A stretch of DNA of 6,584 nt from assembly GCA_031267485.1 (NCBI GenBank), contig JAIRYY010000155.1:1-6584 (forward strand). Direction: 5' to 3'. This stretch comes from Tannerella sp. (GTDB lineage: Bacteria > Bacteroidota > Bacteroidia > Bacteroidales > Tannerellaceae). The position numbers and the translations under genes were made by a program. The notes beneath the pieces were generated by a model. It was not told the DNA's origin, made no database searches, and worked only from the letters and a program-made list of their open reading frames with translations. Below, in pieces: positions 1 to 6,100 of the stretch. Position 1 is the first letter of the stretch; each line of letters starts with the position of its first letter.

Positions 1-641
1 TCGAACCGCTCATCACCGGAGACATGCTAAACGTCGATAAGCAGTCGGACGACTATCATTATGTCCGTGACCTTGGCCTTATCCGCGACATCCCCGGCGG
101 ATTCGAGCCGTCCAACCCGATTTATGCCGAAGTGATTGTCCGCACCCTGAGCTACAACACGCAGGACGCCCTCTCCGACAGCAGCTATCCCTACCGCATG
201 CCGCGCTACCTGAAAGGCGGCGTCATTGACATGACTTATCTGCTGGAAGACTTCCAGACTTTCTGGCGCGAGAACAGCGAGTCGTGGTTCGAACGCTACG
301 ACTATAAGGAGGCTGCTCCACATCTGATATTGCAGGCGTTCCTACAGCGCGTCGTTAACGGCGGCGGGACGATAGCCCGCGAGATGGCGGCGGGACGCAA
401 CCGCTTAGACCTGTGCGTCGAGTTTGAGCGGCGCAAATACCCTATCGAACTCAAGCTGCGCCGCGGCGACAGAACGGAACGGGAGGGACTGGAACAGCTG
501 GCCCGCTACATGGACACGTTCGGATGCGGCGAGGGCTGGCTGGTCATCTTCGACCGCCGCCCCGACGTGAAGTGGGACGATAAAATCTACCTCCGGACGG
601 AAACCGTCGACGGCAAAACCATTGTCGTCGCCGGATGTTAA
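1..641 (+). CDS. ATP-binding protein with C-terminal PD-(D/E)XK nuclease-like domain (5'-truncated)
   Basis: The reading frame is open from the window edge (first full codon at position 3) to TAA at 639-641, so the 212 visible residues are the C-terminal part of a longer protein. The first visible stretch, with VRDLGLIR (about 63-86) and NPIYAEVI (about 114-137), resembles the winged-helix-like linker that follows the AAA-like ATPase domain in a large Bacteroidales family of about 500 residues. The last third has a PD-(D/E)XK nuclease arrangement: Asp at 408-410 in RLDLCV, then Glu at 447-449 and Lys at 453-455 in IELKL, and downstream a Gln/Tyr helix (EQLARYMD, 493-516). The ATPase domain with its Walker motifs would lie upstream and is not visible. 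In this family the nuclease fold is recognised by sequence, but the biological role is not established; mobile-element or defence-related roles are guesses. It is separated from the next gene by a promoter-like spacer and is probably not part of the lipid operon. Confidence 0.8.
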   Translation, partial: EPLITGDMLNVDKQSDDYHYVRDLGLIRDIPGGFEPSNPIYAEVIVRTLSYNTQDALSDSSYPYRMPRYLKGGVIDMTYLLEDFQTFWRENSESWFERYDYKEAAPHLILQAFLQRVVNGGGTIAREMAAGRNRLDLCVEFERRKYPIELKLRRGDRTEREGLEQLARYMDTFGCGEGWLVIFDRRPDVKWDDKIYLRTETVDGKTIVVAGC

Positions 642-657
642 GGAACCGTCCGAAAAT

Positions 658-676
658 AAACGTGGCGGATACGTTT
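658..676 (+). terminator. Weak inverted repeat after the nuclease-domain gene, possible terminator
   Basis: AAACGT at 658-663 is complementary to ACGTTT at 671-676 around a 7-base loop, 17 bases after the TAA of the upstream gene. The stem is only 6 bp and AT-rich, and the following T-run is short (TTTT, 674-677, interrupted by CC), so an intrinsic terminator is possible but weak. Its position between two apparently unrelated transcription units is the main argument for it. Confidence 0.25.
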
Positions 677-703
677 TCCTGTCTCGACAGCGGAATTAGG
701 ATA

Positions 704-727
704 GTTGAAAAAATATCTATAATTTTG
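704..727 (+). promoter_or_regulatory. Candidate Bacteroidota sigma-ABfr-type promoter for the lipid operon
   Basis: TAATTTTG at 720-727 matches the Bacteroidota -7 consensus TAnnTTTG exactly. It lies in the most AT-rich stretch of the spacer, with an A-run just upstream (708-713). A GTTG at 704-707 could be a degenerate -33 element, but only 12 bases separate it from the -7 box, fewer than the usual spacing of about 19-20, and no good TTTG lies at the expected place. Transcription would start near 733-736, giving a leader of about 70 bases before the LolA-like gene. The exact -7 match and the position between gene 1 and the operon support it; the missing -33 box limits confidence. Confidence 0.45.
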
Positions 728-753
728 CGTGGAGTTATAAAGTTTGTTTCACA

Positions 754-785
754 CCGGAAGAGGCGGGGCATCCCGGCGTTTCCGG
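754..785 (+). promoter_or_regulatory. Imperfect hairpin in the presumed 5' leader
   Basis: CCGGAA at 754-759 pairs with TTCCGG at 780-785, and inside it GGG (766-768) pairs with CCC (772-774) around CAT, with a few further pairs and mismatches between. It lies downstream of the candidate promoter and ends 21 bases before the chosen LolA start. No T-run follows, so it does not look like a terminator. It could be a leader structure affecting mRNA stability or translation; no known riboswitch or leader family was recognised. Confidence 0.3.
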
Positions 786-806
786 ATAAATATTAATTTG
801 AAGCGT

Positions 807-1451
807 ATGAGTTTTATGAATAGAAATGTGGTTTTATTATTGGGGATGCTTTTGTGGCCGGTATTTCTGACGGCGCAGTATCAGGAGGCGACCAAAGAGC
901 AGGAGAACGAAATCGTGCGCGGGATGACGCAGGCAGCCGGCGGTATGACGACGATGCAGGGCGACTTTGTGCAGGTCAAGGAACTGTCGTTTATGGACGA
1001 CAAGATAACGTCCGAGGGGAAGATGTATTACAAGAAAACGGACAAGATACGGTGGGAATACACGAAACCCTATCCCTATGTATTTTCGATGGACGGCCTG
1101 GCCGTGCACATGACGTCGGGCGACAGGACAAACACCGTGCCGGTCAAGTCGAGCAGGATGTTCGGCGAGATAAGCAAGATCATGGTTGGCGGCGTCAGCG
1201 GTAGCGGGCTTGTCGGTTCGCCCGATTTTGACGCGCGGTTTATGGTCGGAAAGGACGGTTACGAAATCATTCTTACCCCGAAGAAAAAAGAAGTGAAAGA
1301 CCTGTTTTCCTCCGTCCGGCTGTATGTCGGAAAGGCGGACAACCGCGTCCGCTCGGTCGAGCTGGTGGAGAAAAGCGGCGACCGGACGGTCATCACGCTG
1401 AAGAATGTTCAGGTGAATGTCGCGATTAATGACGATCTGTTTTCAAAATGA
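807..1451 (+). CDS. LolA-like periplasmic outer-membrane lipid/lipoprotein carrier
   Basis: The 214-residue product has an N-terminal signal peptide: Asn/Arg at 5-7, a hydrophobic core at about 8-21 and a likely cleavage near TAQ (22-24), so it should be periplasmic. The mature part has the LolA pattern: MQGDFVQVKELSFMDDKI (50-67), S-x-G (69-71), then KIRWEYTKPYPY (80-91). LolA proteins are open beta-barrels that carry acylated cargo from the inner to the outer membrane. I chose ATG 807; ATG 816 gives an equally good signal peptide, while the longer frame from 744 would bury it behind 21 basic residues. There is no clear Shine-Dalgarno site, as is common in this phylum. The stop overlaps the next start (ATGA, 1448-1451). 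Its position beside an MMPL exporter and a hotdog dehydratase suggests a cluster-specific carrier for a lipid product rather than the housekeeping LolA. That cargo assignment is inference. Confidence 0.85.
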   Translation: MSFMNRNVVLLLGMLLWPVFLTAQYQEATKEQENEIVRGMTQAAGGMTTMQGDFVQVKELSFMDDKITSEGKMYYKKTDKIRWEYTKPYPYVFSMDGLAVHMTSGDRTNTVPVKSSRMFGEISKIMVGGVSGSGLVGSPDFDARFMVGKDGYEIILTPKKKEVKDLFSSVRLYVGKADNRVRSVELVEKSGDRTVITLKNVQVNVAINDDLFSK

Positions 1452-1990
1452 TGAAACCCCTCCTTTTTTTCACCCTGCTCACACTCGTTGCGGGATGCGC
1501 GTCCGTGGCGCCGTCCGTCAGGCGTTCGGCAACGGCTGAGGCGTCGGAGGCTCCCGTGTGGACGGAAAATCTCCGCTCCGGCAGCGTGAAAAACAGCTAT
1601 CGCGTGACGCTGCAGACGCCGGAGAACCGCATTACGGGGCTGTGTATCCTGAAAAAGAGCGGAGAGGAATGGCGCGGGACGCTCGTCAACGAGATGGGAG
1701 CGAAAGCTTTTGATTTCGTCGTTAAGGGCGACAGGTGCGAGTTGCTGAACGTCCTCCCGGCGATGGACAAATGGTATGTGAAGAAGACCGTGGCGGCCGA
1801 TTTGTATTTCCTTTTCAGCGTCGACAGCCCCGGCGCGACGTTCCGCCGGCGGACCGAACGGTTCGTGCAGGACGGCAGTCTCGTTGTCAATTACCGGAAG
1901 AAACAGCTTCTGGTGACGCCGGACGGCGCCGTGCGGTTGACGAACAGCCGCCGTAACCTGAGGTATGAATTAAGAGTGATTAATGATTGA
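1448..1990 (+). CDS. Small outer-membrane lipoprotein, LolB-like candidate
   Basis: The 180-residue product begins with a lipoprotein signal peptide: Lys3, hydrophobic residues 4-14 and lipobox LVAGC with the acylated Cys at 17. The residues after Cys are Ala-Ser, without the acidic signal that marks surface-exposed Bacteroidota lipoproteins, so a periplasm-facing anchor is more likely. The mature part looks beta-rich, with conserved-looking stretches WRGTLVNEMGAKAFDF (75-90) and a DKWYVKK segment (107-113). This arrangement resembles LolB-like or DUF3261-type lipoproteins that accompany LolA and MMPL genes in aryl-polyene clusters, but I recognise it by pattern and context and cannot name the family with certainty. 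The likely role is to accept cargo from the adjacent LolA-like protein. The start overlaps the preceding stop; ATG 1451 is an alternative giving one residue less. The next gene begins 3 bases after its TGA. Confidence 0.75.
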   Translation: MMKPLLFFTLLTLVAGCASVAPSVRRSATAEASEAPVWTENLRSGSVKNSYRVTLQTPENRITGLCILKKSGEEWRGTLVNEMGAKAFDFVVKGDRCELLNVLPAMDKWYVKKTVAADLYFLFSVDSPGATFRRRTERFVQDGSLVVNYRKKQLLVTPDGAVRLTNSRRNLRYELRVIND

Positions 1991-1993
1991 CGG

Positions 1994-3166
1994 ATGCTCA
2001 GAGACGATTTTTTTACGGTGAAAGAAACCGCGGAAACGGAGAAGGGCCGGACGTACCGTATAGCCCTCAATGCCTCGCATCCCATATTCCGGGCGCATTT
2101 TGCAGGCAGTCCCGTCATGCCGGGAGCCTGCATCGCGCAGGTGATAAAGGAACTGGCGGAGGACTTTCTCCCGGCTTCGTTTTTCATCAGCGCCATAAAG
2201 AACATGAAATTCCTCCAGGTGATTGACCCGCGGAAAAACCCTGAAGTGTCGGTACGGATGACCGTCTGTGTGGCGCCGGAAGGCGACAGCGTTTCGGTCG
2301 CGTCCGTCATAAATGACGGCGACTGCGTTTTCTCAAAATCGATACTTGTCATGACGCCCCGCGTTTCCGCCGCGCGGGATGCCGGCGGGGTTAACCGCCC
2401 GCCCGCTCTGCAGGAGCAGATGGATGCGCTGCGTCTGTGCGTCGTCATTCCGACGTATAACAACCGGAAAACGCTTGCCGGGGTAATACGGGACGTGCTG
2501 CAGTACACATCGAACGTGATTGTTGTAAACGACGGTTCGACCGACGACACGGCGGAGATACTGAACGGTTTCGCCGGCCGGGTCGAACTCGTCTCGTACC
2601 GGCCGAACAGGGGCAAGGGCCATGCCCTGAAAAGCGGCTTCGACCGTGCGGAGGAGCTTGGATACCGGGGCGCCGTCGCGATTGATTCCGACGGACAGCA
2701 CGCCGTTGCGGACATGCGGACGTTCGTCCGGTACGCGGAGACGCATCCCGGCGCGTTTCTGATTGGACAGCGTACGACCGAGGGCAACATGCCCGCCAAA
2801 AACAGCTTCGCCAATAAATTTTCGAACTTCTGGTTCACCGTTCATACGTCATGCCGGCTTGACGACACGCAGAACGGCTTCCGCCTCTATCCGCTGGCGG
2901 CGATGCGCGGTCTGCGTCCCGTATCCTCGCGTTATGAAGCGGAATTTGAGATGCTGGTGCGTTCGGCATGGAAAGGTCTGCCGCTGCTGCCCGTTCCCGT
3001 GCGCGTCTATTATCCTCCCGAAGGAGAGCGGGTCACGCATTTCCGTCCCGCGAAAGATTTCCTGCGCATCAGCGCGCTCAACACGCTCTTCCTCATCCTG
3101 GCAGCCGTCTACGGCTATCCGTCGATACTGTTCCGCCGGCTGTTTAATAAAAGGGAAAAATCATGA
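1994..3166 (+). CDS. Fusion of FabZ/ApeI-like hotdog dehydratase and family 2 glycosyltransferase
   Basis: This 390-residue protein has two domains. Residues 1-121 form a hotdog domain with the FabA/FabZ signature: HPIFRAHFAGSPVMPGA (29-45), catalytic-type His35, and Gln49 at the +14 position where FabZ has Glu. Such domains dehydrate 3-hydroxyacyl-ACP; the Gln form is like those in polyene clusters. Residues 122-145 are a Pro/Ala/Gly-rich linker. Residues 146-390 are a GT-A fold family 2 glycosyltransferase: VVIPTYNN (150-157), VVNDGSTDDT (177-186), NRGKGHAL (205-212) and the metal/sugar-nucleotide DSD at 231-233. A hydrophobic segment at about 359-380 followed by basic residues suggests anchoring to the cytoplasmic face of the inner membrane. 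ATG 1994 is the only possible start, as an in-frame TGA lies just upstream. The stop overlaps the next start by 4 bases. It probably both helps form the acyl chain and glycosylates it or its carrier lipid; the sugar and acceptor are unknown. Confidence 0.85.
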   Translation: MLRDDFFTVKETAETEKGRTYRIALNASHPIFRAHFAGSPVMPGACIAQVIKELAEDFLPASFFISAIKNMKFLQVIDPRKNPEVSVRMTVCVAPEGDSVSVASVINDGDCVFSKSILVMTPRVSAARDAGGVNRPPALQEQMDALRLCVVIPTYNNRKTLAGVIRDVLQYTSNVIVVNDGSTDDTAEILNGFAGRVELVSYRPNRGKGHALKSGFDRAEELGYRGAVAIDSDGQHAVADMRTFVRYAETHPGAFLIGQRTTEGNMPAKNSFANKFSNFWFTVHTSCRLDDTQNGFRLYPLAAMRGLRPVSSRYEAEFEMLVRSAWKGLPLLPVPVRVYYPPEGERVTHFRPAKDFLRISALNTLFLILAAVYGYPSILFRRLFNKREKS

Positions 3167-6100
3167 CGGATTTTTTCCTTTCGGTATACGACTGTTTTTC
3201 CAAACGCAGAGGTCTGCTGTTCGCGCTTCTGTTTCTTCTTGTTGTCCTCTTCATCTGTTTCGCCTGCCGCATCCGGTTTCAGGAAGATATATCGCGTTTC
3301 CTCCCCGGGGACGGGGATAATGAGCGCATAAACAGCGCCTGGCAATACGTGGCTTCGTCGAACGCGATAACGGTCTGTTGCATGCCGAAAGAACCGGCGG
3401 GAACCGGCCGGGAATATCCGGAGGATGCCGCCGCGCTTCAGGTCGAGGCGCTCGATGCTCTGGCCGGACGCCTGCTGGCGCGGATGGATACGGCGCATGT
3501 CAAAAGTCTTTTTTACAGGGTGAATCCCGCGGAGATGCAGGCCATCCCGGCGTTTGTCATTGCCAATATGCCCTATTTTCTGGACGGGGACGACTACGGA
3601 CGGATGGATAGCCTGCTGACGCGCGAGGCGATTGCCCGCCGGATGGAGGCGAACAGGCGCATGCTTGCGTCGCCGGCCGGCATGCTCGTGCGGGACAACA
3701 TCCTGTCCGACCCGCTGCAGATGGCCGGTCCGCTGGTGAGCCGGCTGCAGGACTTCAGGACGGGCGACCGCTACCGCCTTTACGACGACCACCTGTTCAC
3801 GGAGGACGGCGACGCGCTGATGTTCATTGAATGTGCTGTCCCGGCAAGCGAAACGGCCGGGAACGCCGCTTTCCTCGATTCGCTGAAGCGGTATGTCGCC
3901 GAAACGGAAAGGGAGTTCGGCGGCATTTCGTTCGAATATACCGGAGCGGCGGAGATCGGGCTAACAAACGCCCGCCGGATACGGCAGGACACGGTATTGT
4001 CCATGTCGCTCGCCGTGGCTGTCATGCTGGCGCTGCTGATCGGTTCGTTCCGCAGCGGGCGCAGGATTCTGCTTATTTTTGCTTCCGTGCTTTTCGGCGG
4101 ACTGTTCGCCCTGGCGCTGCTGTACGTCATACGCGGCGAAGTGTCGGTCATAGCGGTCGGAATCAGTTCCATCATGTTCGGCATAGCGATCAACTACCCG
4201 CTCCATTTCCTGGAGCGCTGCAGGCACGTCGCCAGCCCGCGAATCGCGATAAGGGATATCATCGAGCCGCTGACGATTGGGAACATAACGACCGTGGGCG
4301 CGTTCATGAGCCTCGTCTTTATCGGCTCCGATGCGATGAGCGATCTCGGCTGGTTCGCCTCGCTGCTCCTCGTCGGGACAATCCTTTTCGTCCTGTTTTT
4401 CCTCCCGCATTTTTTGCCGGCGCGAAAAGATGCCGGTGGGTGCGGCGTGGACGCTTCCGGCGAACGGGCTTCCGTTTTCAGCCGCCTTGTCGCCCGTCCT
4501 TTTGAGGAGAATCGCCGGCTGGTCGCCGCCGTTATCCTGCTGACGGTTTTTTTTGGGTTTTTCAGCGGCGATTCGCGCTTCGATACGGATATGTGGCGGA
4601 TAAACTACATGACGGCGGCGCAACGGAAAACGTTCGACAGGATGACGGGACTGCTGAACGGGGACCGGCATGTGATGTACTGCGTTACGGAAGGCGCCGG
4701 TCTGGAGGAGGCGCTCCGGGCGAACGAAAGGAACATGCCCGCGCTCCGGGCGCTGGTCGATGACGGCAGGATCAGCAGGGTAGGGGGCATCGGCAGTTTT
4801 TATCCCTCGCGCGCGCTTCAGGCGGAGCGGATACGGCAATGGGAGGCGTTCTGGAGCACGCGCCGCGACAGCGTGATGACGTATCTGCGCGAAGAAGCGC
4901 GGGCGGCCGGGTTCAGGGAGGATGCGTTCCGGGCGTTCGGCGAGATGACCGGCCGCAGGTGGACGACGGTCGACATGCCGCATTTCGCGCCGCTGAGGGA
5001 GGCGTTTGCGGGAAACTACATCATCGAAAAGGAGGACGGCGGGACGATGATTGTGAACATGCTTTACACCGACCGCCGGGAGGTGCCGTCGATAGAGGAA
5101 ATGCTCAACGGGCGCGGCAGTCCGTCGACGGTCGCCTTCGACGCCGGCTCCGTCACGCGGCGCATGATTGCCTCGCTGTCCGACAGCTTCAACTATGTCC
5201 TCTTCGTCTGCGGACTTATCGTGTTCACTTTCCTCACCGTCTCCATGGGGCGCGTCGAACTGAGCCTGATCGCCTTCGTCCCGCTCGCGCTGAGCTGGAT
5301 CTGGATACTCGGCCTGATGAACATCTTCGACATCCGCTTCAATATCGTGAACGTCATCCTGGCGACGTTCATTTTCGGTCAGGGGGACGACTATACCATC
5401 TTCATGACCGAAGGCCTGATGCACGAATACACGTACGGGCGGAAGATGCTGGCATCGCACAAGAAAAGCATCGCGATGTCCGCCCTGATTATGTTTGCCG
5501 GCATGGGGATGCTCATCCTGGCCAAACACCCCGCCCTGCGTTCGCTTGCCGAAGTGACCGTCGTCGGGATGTTTTCCGTCGTCGTGATGGCATACATCTT
5601 CCCCCCGCTGCTGTTCCGCCTGCTGACGGTGAGGCGGAGCGGGAAGCGCCTGATGCCCGTGACGCTGAAAAACCTGCTCTGCACGGCCGGTGCGTTCCTG
5701 TTCTTCCTCGCGGCGAGCCTCGCCATAACAGCCGCCGGGCGGGTCATGTTCATGTCCGGAAGGGCGACGGAAAGGAAAAAGCTGCGCTATCACGGAATAC
5801 TTTGCCGGACGGCGCGCTTCGTCCTCCGCCACATCCCGCAGGTGCGGACGGCGTTCCGCAACCTGTCCGGCGAAACGTTCGACCGCCCGGGCATCATCAT
5901 CTGCAATCATCAGTCGCACCTCGACCTGATGTGCGTCATGATGCTCACGCCGAAACTGATTGTCCTGACGAACGATTGGGCATGGAACTCGCCGTTTTAC
6001 GGACGGCTGATAAGATATGCCGATTTCCTCCCCGTCTCGGACGGACTGGAGAACGCGCTCGGCAGCCTGCGGGATGCCGTCGCCCGCGGCTATTCAATCG

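Noticed and set aside
744..806. An upstream ATG at 744 extending the LolA-like gene by 21 residues
   Set aside because: The extension is basic, would place the signal peptide internally, and overlaps the leader hairpin. Starts at 807 or 816 fit an exported protein.
2412..2422. AGGAG followed by an in-frame ATG at 2420, a possible internal start producing the glycosyltransferase alone
   Set aside because: The gap is only 3 bases and Shine-Dalgarno sites are little used in this phylum; chance is likely, although a separate product cannot be excluded.
1891..2845. Minus-strand open frames of 315 and 170 codons opposite the hotdog-GT gene
   Set aside because: They are Ser/Arg-rich or Val/Arg-rich without domains and mirror a strand with intact dehydratase and glycosyltransferase motifs.
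3831..4505. A 224-codon plus-strand frame inside the exporter gene
   Set aside because: It is out of frame with the MMPL helices, is Arg-rich and has no family features.
4714..4757. Short direct repeat around GCGCTCCGGGCG
   Set aside because: It reflects two similar Ala-Leu-Arg-Ala codon groups in the second periplasmic loop, with no wider repeat array.
3961..5919. A 652-codon open frame on the minus strand inside the exporter gene
   Set aside because: Its product is a low-complexity chain rich in His, Arg, Glu, Asp and Gln with no recognisable domain or membrane segment. It lies wholly opposite a frame with clear MMPL and PlsC motifs. Long antisense frames are expected in GC-rich coding DNA.
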